Positions 8,739 to 18,178 of a stretch of DNA of 64,000 nucleotides are shown here, piece by piece (the stretch's first letter is position 1; each line of letters starts with the position of its first letter). The stretch covers positions 26,294 to 90,293 of the forward strand of contig JAEYUG010000081.1 of the NCBI GenBank assembly GCA_023432805.1, written 5' to 3'. A program made the position numbers and the translations under genes. The DNA comes from Bacteroidota bacterium. GTDB taxonomy: Bacteria; Bacteroidota; Ignavibacteria; SZUA-365. The notes under the pieces are model-generated. The model saw only the letters and a program-made list of their open reading frames with translations, was not told where the DNA came from and made no database searches.

Positions 8739-10226
8739 TCATTTCTTCTTGAGCAGGGTCTTGTACAACTCGATGTACCGCTGCGCGGAAGTATTCCACG
8801 TGAAGTCCATCACCATGCCGCGCTTCTGTGCCGCCGTCCAGACATCCTTGTTGGCGAAGGCTGCGATCGCGCGCGTGATCGCAGCGAGCATCGCGTCAGC
8901 CGCGTAAGGCTTGAAGACGAAGCCCGTACCGGACTTCGGCTTGTCATCGAGGTCTTCGACCGTGTCCGCAAGTCCACCAGTGGAGCGCACGATGGGCAGG
9001 GTGCCGTAGGCCAGGCTGTACATCTGGTTGAGTCCACAGGGTTCGTACATCGAAGGCATGAGGAACATGTCGCTTCCTGCCTCGATCACATGGGCGAGGT
9101 TTTCGTCGAAGCCGATGTGCACGCCAACCCGCTTGTGATATTTCTTTGCCGCCTTCTGCAGCATATCCTCATATTTCTTCTCGCCTGAACCAAGCACGAC
9201 GAGCTGGCAGTCGAGCTTGCAGATCTCAGCGAGCTTCTCCTGGATCAGGTCAAAGCCCTTCTGATCCACAAGACGTGACACCATGCCGATGACGGGGGTT
9301 CCGGCCGAGAAGGGCATGCCGAAATGCTCGAGCAGTGCCTTCTTGTTTTCGATCTTGGGTCCGAGATCCTCATGAGAGTACTGGGCGGCGATCGACGTAT
9401 CGGTTGTGGGACTCCAGATCGTGGTATCCATGCCGTTGAGCAGGCCGAAGGTGTTCTTCGCCTTTTTCTTGAACACGCTTTCGAGACCGTAGCCGAATTC
9501 CGCACTCGAACGGATTTCCTTCGCGTAGGTTTCGCTGACCGTGGTAATGGCGTCGGCGTGGATGAGTCCCGCCTTCAACATGTTCAGATTGCCCTGATGC
9601 TCGAGCGCATCGGATTTGAACAAGCTGGCAGGGAGTCCCGTTTTGGCGAACGATGCGGCGGGAAAGACTCCCTGATACGCAGCGTTGTGTACGGTGAACA
9701 CGATCTTCGTGTTTTTGAAGAGCGGTTCCTTCGCGTATTCGGTCTTGATGAGTGTTGCGATCAACGCCGACTGCCAGTCGTTGAGATGGAGGATGTCTGG
9801 TTTCCAGCCGAGACGCAACAGGGTCTGGATCACACCGCGGCAGAAGAAGATGAACCGCTCATCGTTGTCAGGCCAGGCCTGCCTGGTTGCGGGATCGGTG
9901 TAGAGATCCGCACGGTTATACAGATCGTCGTTGCTCAGAAAGTAGACCTGCACCTTCGTCTTGATATTGGCAAGAAACGAAGACTTGACACTGCCGAGCA
10001 GCGTCTTGTCGCCGACGGGAATCGGCATGTCGGTCAGACGCTTGATGTCGTGGATCTTGAATCGCCTGTCACTCACCGCAGCGTACTTCGGCATGATCAA
10101 GCGGATGTCGTGTCCCATTTCACGCACCACCTGGGGCAGCGCACCGGAGACATCGGCCAGACCGCCGGTTTTTGCGAACGGCAGGACTTCGCTCGACACG
10201 AACAGGATGCTCAGCGGTTTTGCCAT
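8739..10226 (-). CDS. glgA: Glycogen synthase (GT5, ADP-glucose type)
   Basis: 495 residues, the usual GlgA length. The N-terminal ADP-glucose-binding motif KTGGLADVSGALP is present at residues ~19-31. The GT-B fold continues with HLNDWQSALI (H-x-x-D-W) and the VFTVHNAAYQGVFPA segment. The C-terminal half has GMVSRLVDQKGFDL, MPSMYEPCGLNQMYSLAYG (the E-x7-E region) and STGGLADTVED. It transfers glucose from ADP-glucose to the growing alpha-1,4-glucan in the cytoplasm. No glgB, glgC or glgP is adjacent, so the pathway is split in this genome. The ~170 bp upstream are AT-rich and probably contain its promoter. Confidence 0.95.
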   Translation of the reverse strand: MAKPLSILFVSSEVLPFAKTGGLADVSGALPQVVREMGHDIRLIMPKYAAVSDRRFKIHDIKRLTDMPIPVGDKTLLGSVKSSFLANIKTKVQVYFLSNDDLYNRADLYTDPATRQAWPDNDERFIFFCRGVIQTLLRLGWKPDILHLNDWQSALIATLIKTEYAKEPLFKNTKIVFTVHNAAYQGVFPAASFAKTGLPASLFKSDALEHQGNLNMLKAGLIHADAITTVSETYAKEIRSSAEFGYGLESVFKKKAKNTFGLLNGMDTTIWSPTTDTSIAAQYSHEDLGPKIENKKALLEHFGMPFSAGTPVIGMVSRLVDQKGFDLIQEKLAEICKLDCQLVVLGSGEKKYEDMLQKAAKKYHKRVGVHIGFDENLAHVIEAGSDMFLMPSMYEPCGLNQMYSLAYGTLPIVRSTGGLADTVEDLDDKPKSGTGFVFKPYAADAMLAAITRAIAAFANKDVWTAAQKRGMVMDFTWNTSAQRYIELYKTLLKKK

Positions 10227-10395
10227 ACGATCTCCAGGTTGACGGGAGTGAAATTCTACTGCAACGTGTAAAATTACGAAAAACGCATAAAAACTCCAAT
10301 TCCATCAGGGTTGGAAGTGGTTCCCGCAAGTTTCCGTGGGAAAGGGCGTCCTTGGCAGCCCTCGGGGGAAGCGGCTGCAGTCGCCGAGGCACTGC

Positions 10396-11691
10396 CTACC
10401 AGGCGAGCGCGAGTGTTGTGGAGGGAAAATATGTCCGCAGGATCGCTCCGACCTTGATGCCCATGCGTGCGCGTCCGATCGCACCCCACTGGCACAATCC
10501 GATACCATGCCCGTTGCCGCCGCCATCGATGCGAACGGTGCGGATCATGCGTGCGGCGTCGCGGTCGATGATCAGGTCGAAGAGGCCGCTGCGCAGCACG
10601 CTCGACGCGTCCGTGCGTCGGAGCGCCCAGCGAATCCGGTCGCCCTCGAGCACGAACGACCGTCGCCGCGCACCGCTCATCATGGTGATCTTCAACTGTT
10701 GCACGCGACCGCTCGGCATGCGGGCGAGGATGCGCATGTCGACGAGTGTCCATGCCTCGTCGGCGAAATCCGATGCTTTGATGGATTCGTCGGCCGATGG
10801 CAGGTAGGTGCGCAGCAGGGCCTCGAGGTCCCGGCGCGTGTACAGTTCGCTCCACCGGTAGGATGGCGAGATGCGGCAGAAATCCCCTTCGCCGCTGCGG
10901 TCGCGCACGCCGGCCAGATAGGGCTTGCTCTGGGGACGCTTCCACACGAGGCTGACGGCTTCGGTGGCACCACCGCAGGTCGAGTGGAAGTAGCATTCCG
11001 CATACTTCCCTTCGAAGGTCAGCACCTGTCCGCGCGTCTCGCGAATCGCGCGATTCGACAGTTCGGTGCGCGTGAGCATGCCGGTGTAGACCTGATCGCG
11101 CGTGTCGGCATAGACGTCGAAGAGCCGGCGCAGGGGCAGGTCGATCTTCATCATCGTGTAGGTGCGCGCGATGATGGCCTGTGCCTTGACGGCCTCGAAT
11201 TCGTTGTCCTTGCGGTTGCGGCCGATTTCATTCGGGACGACGCTCTCGAGATAGCGCTCGACAGGCAGGATGTTGACCAGGTACATGTTTGTCCCATCGC
11301 TGGCGAAAACCAGCGTATCGGGGTACAGCTTCCCATCGATGTCGAAGGTGGAGGCGGGATTGCGGTGGTAGCAGCGGAAGACGCCTTCGATGCGTCCGAA
11401 GTCGCGCTCCCCGGCACGCACGGCCATCGATCCATCCGCCTGCAAGGCGCAGGAGAGGCGCGCAGCCTGTGCCATGACGGAGGAACCGCGGGGAGTCTCG
11501 ATCACGGCGCCCTCCTGCATCTGGACGCTGGTGGCCCCGGCGAAGTCGGCGATGCAGACGCGGACGGAGGGGACGGGCGGGGCGGACTCACGGCTGGCGG
11601 AACCCGAGCTGCAAGCAAGGATGGCACATGCGAGGAACGGGACCAGGGCGGGCGGGATGGCCGCGCATAGCCGCTGCCGCAGAGGATTCAT
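10396..11691 (-). CDS. SpoIID/LytB-domain lipoprotein
   Basis: 431 residues starting MNPLRQRLCA. A lipoprotein signal peptide ends in LACAILAC-SSGS. The SpoIID/LytB (amidase enhancer) core is clear: NILPVERYLESVVPNEIG, AVKAQAIIARTYTM, VYTGMLTRTELSNRAIRETRG, and ECYFHSTCGG with catalytic-type residues. The C-terminal GHGIGLCQWGAIGRARMG is the family hallmark (GHGxGxSQxGA, here with LCQW). Family members cleave or process denuded glycan strands of peptidoglycan in spore-formers; in this non-sporulating lineage a role in wall or septum glycan remodelling is an inference. Substitution of Ser by Cys in the GHG motif region is a small departure from the consensus. Confidence 0.85.
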   Translation of the reverse strand: MNPLRQRLCAAIPPALVPFLACAILACSSGSASRESAPPVPSVRVCIADFAGATSVQMQEGAVIETPRGSSVMAQAARLSCALQADGSMAVRAGERDFGRIEGVFRCYHRNPASTFDIDGKLYPDTLVFASDGTNMYLVNILPVERYLESVVPNEIGRNRKDNEFEAVKAQAIIARTYTMMKIDLPLRRLFDVYADTRDQVYTGMLTRTELSNRAIRETRGQVLTFEGKYAECYFHSTCGGATEAVSLVWKRPQSKPYLAGVRDRSGEGDFCRISPSYRWSELYTRRDLEALLRTYLPSADESIKASDFADEAWTLVDMRILARMPSGRVQQLKITMMSGARRRSFVLEGDRIRWALRRTDASSVLRSGLFDLIIDRDAARMIRTVRIDGGGNGHGIGLCQWGAIGRARMGIKVGAILRTYFPSTTLALAW

Positions 11692-11724
11692 GGGAATGTG
11701 GTGCGGACCCGGGTGGTCTGGATA

Positions 11725-11754
11725 AACAAAAGGGCATCGTCTGATGACGTGCCC
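11725..11754 (-). terminator. Terminator downstream of the FnIII-like protein gene
   Basis: On the minus strand a GGGCACGTC / GACGATGCCC stem (one bulged base) with an ATCA loop is followed by TTTTGTTTATC. It lies 28 bp after the stop of the 11783 gene. Confidence 0.7.
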
Positions 11755-11782
11755 GTTCGTGTGTGTCGGCGATACGACCGCG

Positions 11783-12187
11783 TCACCGGAACATGGCCTT
11801 GATGCTGCCCCACGTGCGCTTGACGCTGCTGACGTTCGGGCTGACAGACACCTCGCTCGACCAGGAGACCTGCGAGCTGCCATGGTCGCTGATCTTCAGG
11901 CGGTAGGTGTAGGTGGTGCCGCTTTCCTTGTAAGCTGAACGGTCGATGTACTGATAGGTCGAATTTCCCCCGCGGGGCTCGACGGTTGCGATCGTGACAT
12001 ACTCGCCTGATGCTCCCGCCCTGCGCACCACTTCGAAGGAGCGCACGTTCGATTCCGTGCGGGTCTTCCACTCGAGCACGACATTGTCGCCTTCACTGCG
12101 TCCCTGAAAATACTCGAGGAATGCGCCGGCGATGATCGGCGTGGCAAGGAAGAGAAGTATGGGAAGAAGAAGAAGTGTGCGTTTCAT
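11783..12187 (-). CDS. Small secreted protein with a fibronectin type III-like domain
   Basis: 134 residues. The signal peptide MKRTLLLLPILLFLATPIIAGA is followed by a single beta-sandwich. DNVVLEWKTRTESNVRSFEV and the later YIDRSAYKESGTTYTYRLKI match the FnIII-like modules that often precede the C-terminal sorting domain in Bacteroidota/Chlorobiota secreted proteins. No T9SS tail follows here, so the domain stands alone. ATG 12187 was chosen to start the signal peptide directly; an ATG three codons earlier is possible. The function is unknown. Confidence 0.7.
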   Translation of the reverse strand: MKRTLLLLPILLFLATPIIAGAFLEYFQGRSEGDNVVLEWKTRTESNVRSFEVVRRAGASGEYVTIATVEPRGGNSTYQYIDRSAYKESGTTYTYRLKISDHGSSQVSWSSEVSVSPNVSSVKRTWGSIKAMFR

Positions 12188-12351
12188 GGAGTGCATGAGA
12201 GTGTACGGCACGACAAAATAGGGGGCTCGTTTCTGAGAAGCAAGTACCAAATGCACGGACGTCCCACATGCACGGGTGTGATTGGATCATGGCAGGATTG
12301 GAGGGATATGTGATGGTACGGCTGTCATCGAGGGAGTAGTTTCGTTGTGTG

Positions 12352-14874
12352 ATGCTGCTCGGACCATATCGACACGCGGTGCTTTGCACCATGCTCCTCT
12401 GCGGAAGCGTCTCGCTTCGCGCCCAGGTGGTGATCAATGAACTCATGCCGGCACCTGCAGCGGGACTCCCGGAGTGGATCGAGCTGCTGAATGCGGGTTC
12501 CGATTCGGTTGATCTTGCAGGGTGGAGCGTGCGCGATGCGGCGGGCGGTCGGGTGCTGGTGTCAGCGGTCGGGATGCTTCCCCCGGGTGCCAGCGTCGTG
12601 ATTGCATCGTCAATCGGACTGGAGGGTGCCGTGCCGGGACGGGAAGCATGCATTCTCGTGCTCTCTCAGCTTCCATCCCTCAATAATGGTGGTGATGATC
12701 TGGTGCTGCTGGATGCCGCAGGGGAACAGGTGGATTCGATGTTCTACCGAAGCGGATGGGGGTATGAAGGCGGAGTGTCGCTCGAACGGGTCAGTGCCGC
12801 ATGGGAGGGAACGCTTCGTGTGAACTGGCGGGCATGCGTCGATGCCACACGGATGACCCCGTGCGCCCCGAACAGCGTGGCACTGCCGCTGCTGGATGTG
12901 GCCGTCGATCCAATCCGTGCCGTGGGAGAGGCGCGGATGGAGGCTCCGGTTCGGGTGGCTTCGGTCGTGAGGAACGTGGGAGTCGGGACGGTATCGTCGG
13001 TCGATCTGGTGGTCTATGAGGATCGGGATGGAGATGGCGTTCCAGCACCGTCGGAGCGCGTGATCGATGGTCATTGGTCGCAGTTGGCTGCGGGTGATTC
13101 GGCGTCTATCGAGTGGCTGCTGGATGCTTCGTCCGAACCGCGACGTGTGTTGTTCTCGGAGGTGCGCGCCACGGGCGACGAGCGGTTCGAAAACGATGCG
13201 CGCATCGATACCCTGCGCATGGGTGTCCCGCTCGGGACGGTGCTGATAAACGAGGTGATGTATGCACCACGCGACGGTGAACCGGAGTGGGTCGAGCTGT
13301 TCAATGCCTCGTTGATGGATGTCGATATCGGTGGATGGAGCATCGGTGACAGCGAAAGCTGGCGGGTCTTGCCATCTGCGACAATCCGCGCACAGGATTA
13401 TCTCGTGCTGACGCCGTCGGGATCCTTGCTCGACTGGCATTCCACGCTGGGTGAGCGCATGTGTGTGGTCTCGCTGCCTTCGCTCAACAATGGTGGTGAC
13501 CTGGTTCGCGTGCGGGTGCCGTCGGGACGTGTGATCGACAGCGTTGCCTGGTTGCCGGACTGGGGGGGGTCGGAGGGACGGAGTCTGGAGCGTATCAATG
13601 TCCGCGTGGCTGCGGCGGAACGATCGAATTGGACCGGCTCCTCGGATGCACGTGGTACCCCGGGTCGCCGCAATGGAAACGCGATCCGCGATCATGACCT
13701 TGCGCCCGTGTGGGTGCAGGCCCTGGCAGGTCATCTGCTTGGCGTCTGCGTCAAGAACATCGGACTGCGTGAGATGCCGGCCGGAATCGTGACGCTGGTG
13801 GCCGATCGGAATCATGACGGGCGCGCAGGGGGAGATGAAGAAGTGGGGCAGCATCCCGTGCCAGCTCTTGCTGCCGGTGACAGTGCGATTGTCGTGATGG
13901 CACCTGGTCCGGACGGACGTGCAGGTCGACGACGATGGATCGCTCATGTGTCTGTCGCTGGAGACGAAAGGGACGCCAATGACACCCTGTATGCTGTGAC
14001 GAATGTGGCTCTGCAACCGGGCGTGCTTCGTGTCAACGAGATCATGATGGCGCCTGTCGCGGGTGAGTCGGAATGGATCGAACTTGTACATGCTGGAGGT
14101 GAGCCTGTTGCGCTCGATGGCGTCGCGTTGCTGGATGGGGCGACCACAGGCGGGACGGTGACACGAACAGTGCTCTCTACCGCTGCGATCGTGACGGACG
14201 GTGCGCTGGTGGTCGTCGCGGCCGATAGTTCGGTGTTCGTTCGCTATACCGAGCTGCGAGGACTGCTCACAGCAGGCGCTGCCGTGATCGTGACGGGAAG
14301 GTCCCTGTCCCTTGCCGACGAAGGAGATGCAGTCGTGGTACATGACGCGGGTGGGCGAACGATCGATAGCGTGCGGTATCAGGCAGCCTGGCATCATCCG
14401 GAGATTCTGGATGCACACGGACGCTCGCTCGAGCGACTTCATCCGTCATTGCCTTCGAATGTCGCGACTTCATGGAGTACGTGTCCCTTGCCACGAGGCG
14501 GTACACCGATGGAAAGAAACGCGGTGTGGCTTGATGCGGCGCTGGGAGTCCCGTCTGCCATGATCGAAGCCCACCCGAATCCGTTCTCCCCGGATGGGGA
14601 TGGTCATGAGGACTTCTGCATGATCGGCTACCGACTGCCGATCGCGACTGCCGTGTTGCGCGTACGCGTGTTCGATACGATGGGGCGATTGTGTCGAACG
14701 CTCGCAGCTGGGCAGCTGAGTGGTTCTGAGGGACAGATCTTGTTCGACGGTTGCGACGAGCAGCGACGTCGTCTCGACATCGGTCTGTACATTTTGTATG
14801 CGGAAGCGGTCGATGCAGGTGGGGGGGTGGTCGCGTCGATGAAATCCGTCCTCGTGATCGCGACGCGACTATGA
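12352..14874 (+). CDS. Secreted protein with three lamin-tail domains and a FlgD/T9SS-like C-terminus
   Basis: 840 residues. The signal peptide ends near SLRA-QVV. Three lamin-tail (LTD) modules begin at about residues 25, 296 and 559, each marked by an INEx(M/V) strand and PEWIELLNAG-type motif (VVINELM..., VLINEVM..., LRVNEIM...). Between LTD1 and LTD2, and after LTD2, are CARDB/APHP-like segments with Ca-binding-like runs (EDRDGDGVPAPSE, ADRNHDGRAGGDEE). The last ~100 residues (AHPNPFSPDGDGHEDF, VFDTMGRLCRTLA) form a FlgD-like/gliding-type C-terminal domain. Bacterial LTD proteins are commonly secreted and often fused to nucleases or phosphatases; none is fused here. A GTG one codon upstream is an alternative start. 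It overlaps the convergent kinase gene by 6 bp. Confidence 0.8.
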   Translation: MLLGPYRHAVLCTMLLCGSVSLRAQVVINELMPAPAAGLPEWIELLNAGSDSVDLAGWSVRDAAGGRVLVSAVGMLPPGASVVIASSIGLEGAVPGREACILVLSQLPSLNNGGDDLVLLDAAGEQVDSMFYRSGWGYEGGVSLERVSAAWEGTLRVNWRACVDATRMTPCAPNSVALPLLDVAVDPIRAVGEARMEAPVRVASVVRNVGVGTVSSVDLVVYEDRDGDGVPAPSERVIDGHWSQLAAGDSASIEWLLDASSEPRRVLFSEVRATGDERFENDARIDTLRMGVPLGTVLINEVMYAPRDGEPEWVELFNASLMDVDIGGWSIGDSESWRVLPSATIRAQDYLVLTPSGSLLDWHSTLGERMCVVSLPSLNNGGDLVRVRVPSGRVIDSVAWLPDWGGSEGRSLERINVRVAAAERSNWTGSSDARGTPGRRNGNAIRDHDLAPVWVQALAGHLLGVCVKNIGLREMPAGIVTLVADRNHDGRAGGDEEVGQHPVPALAAGDSAIVVMAPGPDGRAGRRRWIAHVSVAGDERDANDTLYAVTNVALQPGVLRVNEIMMAPVAGESEWIELVHAGGEPVALDGVALLDGATTGGTVTRTVLSTAAIVTDGALVVVAADSSVFVRYTELRGLLTAGAAVIVTGRSLSLADEGDAVVVHDAGGRTIDSVRYQAAWHHPEILDAHGRSLERLHPSLPSNVATSWSTCPLPRGGTPMERNAVWLDAALGVPSAMIEAHPNPFSPDGDGHEDFCMIGYRLPIATAVLRVRVFDTMGRLCRTLAAGQLSGSEGQILFDGCDEQRRRLDIGLYILYAEAVDAGGGVVASMKSVLVIATRL

Positions 14875-16368
14875 GGCCTCTCCACCGTGCTGCGAGTCCA
14901 TGGTGATGCGAGGTATGCGCACCAACACTCTGGTTCCCGTCGGCGTGGCTCGTGCAATGGAGAATGTGCCACCAAGCATCTCTGCCCGCTCACGCATGCC
15001 GACGAGACCAAGGGAGGTCGTCTGGTGGAGGGCTTCGTCGGTTATTCCTCGACCGTCATCGTGAACTGTCATGATCAGGTCGTCACCGGCCTGCTTGAGC
15101 GTGACGGTGAAGCTGCGTGCCTCGGCATGGCGTGCAACATTGGTGAGGACTTCCTGAAAGATGCGGAACAGCGCTGTGGATGTACTCGGAGAGTGTTCGT
15201 CGAGAGCTAGAGGGAGGTCTGCAATGCAACGGATTCCAGTGCGTCGTTCAAAATCCCGGGCATGCCAATCGAGTGCTGCCACGAGTCCCAGATCGTCAAG
15301 AATACCAGGACGAAGCTCGCTGGAGATTCTACGGATGGTTTGGATCGTCTCGTCGATGAGTGTGTCCATCGCATGAATCCGTGCGCGTGTGGTTTCGTCC
15401 GGTTCACTTGCAGATGATGCAATTCTGCGTGCGATCCAGGAGAGGTCCATCTTCAGTCCAGTCATGGCACCGCCGAGTTCATCGTGCAACTCCCGCGAAA
15501 TGTATGCGCGCTCCTCTTCACGGACCGACTGAAGGCGCGCAGCGAGTGCACGCATCAACCGTTCGGACGCGCGGAGATCCTCCTCTGCGAGCGTGCGCGG
15601 CGTGATGTCACGAATCACATGAAGCAGCGCCCGGCGTGAGCCCGAGTCGTCATGCAGGTGTGTGAGGAAGTGCTCGGTGTGAATCACGTCTCCCGAGCCG
15701 CGATAGAGTGTCCAGTCGGTGATGTACGTCAAACCCTTTGCCAGCGAGGTGTTTGCGCGTGCGTGAAAGCTCAGGTATTCGTTGGAATCGGCGAATAATC
15801 GGGAAAGGTCGTTGCCGACAAACTCTGCCTCCGGGATGCTGAAGATGGCGCGAGCGGCACCATTGCACCGCAGGACCACCATGCTGATCGGATCGAGAAC
15901 GAAGACTGCTTCACTGAGGCTGTCGAAGGTTTTGGCAAGCAGTAGGGATGTAGCGCGAAGCTGTTCCTCCATCTCGCGTTTGCTGCGTCGTATTTGCGCA
16001 TCACGGAGTTCACGGGTGACGGCCGGTACGAGGCGCGCCAGGTTCCCTTTGATGATGTAGTCGTGCGCCCCTGCCTTCATGGCGTTGACAGCGATATCCT
16101 CACCAATTGTTCCGGAGACGATAATGAAGGGGATATCGATGTTTCGTGCATGTACGTCCTCGAGTGCCTCCACACCATTGAATCCGGGCAGGCTGTAATC
16201 GGCGATGATCAGGTCCCACTGGGATGAATCAAGCGCATGCTGGAGGTCGGCGCGAGTGTCGACGCGTTCATGTTCGAGTTCATAACCGCCACGCGTCAGT
16301 TCCCGCACGACGAAAATGGCGTCGGCTTCAGAGTCCTCGATGATGAGGGATCGCAGGAGTTGAGTCAT
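14869..16368 (-). CDS. Response-regulator/PAS/sensor histidine kinase (HisKA_3, NarX type)
   Basis: 499 residues, soluble. Residues 1-125 form a REC domain: IIEDSEAD acidic pocket, phospho-acceptor Asp in IIADYSLPGF, Ser in IIVSGTI, Lys in YIIKGNL. Residues ~145-270 form a PAS domain (AVFVLDPISMVVLRCNGAA) ending in RDITPRTLAE. A HisKA_3 dimerisation domain follows, with phospho-acceptor His in YISRELHDELGGAM, then a HATPase with DDGRGI and GLVGMRERAEMLGG. NarX-type kinases normally phosphorylate LuxR-type regulators; none is encoded nearby. A receiver at the N-terminus suggests it is itself a phosphorelay target, perhaps of the hybrid kinase 16499 just upstream on the same strand. The start ATG 16368 gives the REC N-terminus; an upstream in-frame start would add 31 residues. 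Confidence 0.9.
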   Translation of the reverse strand: MTQLLRSLIIEDSEADAIFVVRELTRGGYELEHERVDTRADLQHALDSSQWDLIIADYSLPGFNGVEALEDVHARNIDIPFIIVSGTIGEDIAVNAMKAGAHDYIIKGNLARLVPAVTRELRDAQIRRSKREMEEQLRATSLLLAKTFDSLSEAVFVLDPISMVVLRCNGAARAIFSIPEAEFVGNDLSRLFADSNEYLSFHARANTSLAKGLTYITDWTLYRGSGDVIHTEHFLTHLHDDSGSRRALLHVIRDITPRTLAEEDLRASERLMRALAARLQSVREEERAYISRELHDELGGAMTGLKMDLSWIARRIASSASEPDETTRARIHAMDTLIDETIQTIRRISSELRPGILDDLGLVAALDWHARDFERRTGIRCIADLPLALDEHSPSTSTALFRIFQEVLTNVARHAEARSFTVTLKQAGDDLIMTVHDDGRGITDEALHQTTSLGLVGMRERAEMLGGTFSIARATPTGTRVLVRIPRITMDSQHGGEAS

Positions 16369-16498
16369 TGATCGCGGGCGCGAAGAGGGGAGGTCGTAAA
16401 TGAACGAGTCGTACATCGCAAGCGTGGCGGTACGATCAAGTTGCTCAATGGTTGACTGCACAATCTACGAGGTTTGTCGCAAAGGTAAAACGGTGAAT

Positions 16499-18178
16499 CT
16501 ATGCGAGCAGCTCTTCGATGGTCGTGCGAACGTCTTCGATCTGAAAGGGCTTGGAGAAGTAGCGGTCGCATCCCGCATCGAGACTCTTGGCCTTGTCCTC
16601 GGGAAATGCATGCGCGGTGACGGCGATGATGGGGATGCCGCTCCATGCATCGATTTGCCGGATGCGGCGGGTGAGTTGCAGTCCGTCCTCATTGCCACGC
16701 AGTGAGAGATCCATCAGGATGCAATCGATGTACGCCGAGTTGAGAGCCTCCCATGCCTCATCGCCTGAAGCAGCGAGATGGATCGCATAGTCCTTTTTGA
16801 ACAGGACGCGCATGTACTCCTGAGTCTGGAGATCGTCCTCGACGATGAGCAGGGCCGGCTTTCCTTCAGCAGGGCGTTGCTGTGGATGAGGGAGACGTGT
16901 CCGCAGCGGTGTCTCGAGAGGGAGCGGTTCCTGCAAGGTGTCGAGAGATTCAGCTGACATGAAGCGGAGGGTGAAAGTCGTGCCGACCCCCTTCCGGCTT
17001 TTGACGGTCACGCTGCCACCGTTCATTTCGATGTAGCGTCGTGTCAGAGCGAGGCCGAGACCGAGTCCTTCGAACGGTCGCGTGTATCCGGTGATCTCCT
17101 GCGAAAAGACGTTGAACACCTTTGGGAGGTACTCGCTGGAGATTCCGATGCCCGTGTCGGTGACGTCGATACCGATGCGCTGATCCATCGAGTACACGCG
17201 GATGGTCACGCCCCCACGATTTGTGAACTTGATGGCGTTGTCGATGAGATTTGTCAGCGCCTGGTCGATGCAGTACCGATCGGCATGGATGAATGCGGAA
17301 TCGCAGTCGCTGTGGAGTTCGATGGTGAGGCCCTTCTCGGTTGCGAAGGAGTTGAGATCCTGAATGAGCTTGGTGACGCGCGCATTGAGTTCGATCACCT
17401 CGGGGCGGAGTTCGAACGACCCCACCTGGATACTCGAAATGTTCAGGATGTGTTCAACCGTCCGCATCAGGCGCTGTCCCCCACGTTCGATGCTCTCGAA
17501 GAACGCGATTTCCTCCTGTTGGATGCGCGTCTTGAACTCGGTCATGATGAGGTTGCTGTATCCGAGGATCACGTTGAGCGGTGTCCGGATCTCATGGGAG
17601 ATATTGGCGATGAAAGCGTCCTTGAGCTTGTCGCTCTGCTCGGCGCGATCCTTTGCCGAGATGAGCTCCATCTCCTGACGTTTGCGCTCGGTGATATCGC
17701 GGACGACCACCTGGACGGCGTCTTTGCCGTCATACACAATCGGGATGGCGGTTAGTTCGATGTCGATGAGCTGCCCGTCGTGCCGGAGTATTTTCTGTTC
17801 GAGGTTGGCGATCTGCTTGTTGGTGCCGAAGAGTTCCTGGAGATTATCCTCCGAGGCTTCGAAGACGGGCTGCCGGACGAATTCCGCGATCGACTTGCCC
17901 ATGACCTGTTCCGGGCTTCCGGCTGCGAGGAGCTTGACACCGGCATCGTTGATGTAGACGATGATTTCCCTGATGAAGACTCCCATGGGGATCGGTGAGA
18001 ACTTGACGAGACGGCGGTAGCGGTCTTCGCTTTCCTGCAGTGCTTCGAGATTTTTCTGCTGAATGTTGAAGAGGCGGCGTTGCTGGAGAACGACGATGGA
18101 GATGATGCTGATGGCGAGCGTCAGCAGAACGATTGTGCCGGCGATGACCGCCGTTATTTCCGAAATCGATCCAGACAC
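16499..18178 (-). CDS. Hybrid sensor histidine kinase (TM-PAS-HisKA-HATPase-REC)
   Basis: About 559 residues from GTG 18178. One N-terminal membrane helix (AVIAGTIVLLTLAISIISIVV) is followed by a short coiled coil (NIQQKNLEALQESEDRY) and a PAS domain ending in VVRDITERKRQ. HisKA has the phospho-acceptor His in ANISHEIRTPLNVILGYSN. HATPase has an N-box (LTNLIDNAIKFT), DTGIGIS and GLGLGLALTRR. A C-terminal REC has the acidic pair in LLIVEDD, phospho-acceptor Asp in CILMDLSL, Thr in AVTAHA and Lys in YFSKPF. With almost no periplasmic domain of its own, its input may come from the PAS domain or from the 7-TM protein 18154, whose gene overlaps its start by 25 bp. A GTG at 18238 would extend it into that gene. 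Confidence 0.9.
   Translation of the reverse strand: MSGSISEITAVIAGTIVLLTLAISIISIVVLQQRRLFNIQQKNLEALQESEDRYRRLVKFSPIPMGVFIREIIVYINDAGVKLLAAGSPEQVMGKSIAEFVRQPVFEASEDNLQELFGTNKQIANLEQKILRHDGQLIDIELTAIPIVYDGKDAVQVVVRDITERKRQEMELISAKDRAEQSDKLKDAFIANISHEIRTPLNVILGYSNLIMTEFKTRIQQEEIAFFESIERGGQRLMRTVEHILNISSIQVGSFELRPEVIELNARVTKLIQDLNSFATEKGLTIELHSDCDSAFIHADRYCIDQALTNLIDNAIKFTNRGGVTIRVYSMDQRIGIDVTDTGIGISSEYLPKVFNVFSQEITGYTRPFEGLGLGLALTRRYIEMNGGSVTVKSRKGVGTTFTLRFMSAESLDTLQEPLPLETPLRTRLPHPQQRPAEGKPALLIVEDDLQTQEYMRVLFKKDYAIHLAASGDEAWEALNSAYIDCILMDLSLRGNEDGLQLTRRIRQIDAWSGIPIIAVTAHAFPEDKAKSLDAGCDRYFSKPFQIEDVRTTIEELLA

Noticed and set aside
12610..14442. 610-codon open frame on the minus strand opposite the lamin-tail gene
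   Set aside because: Low-complexity His/Arg composition. The plus strand encodes three recognisable LTD modules with a signal peptide.
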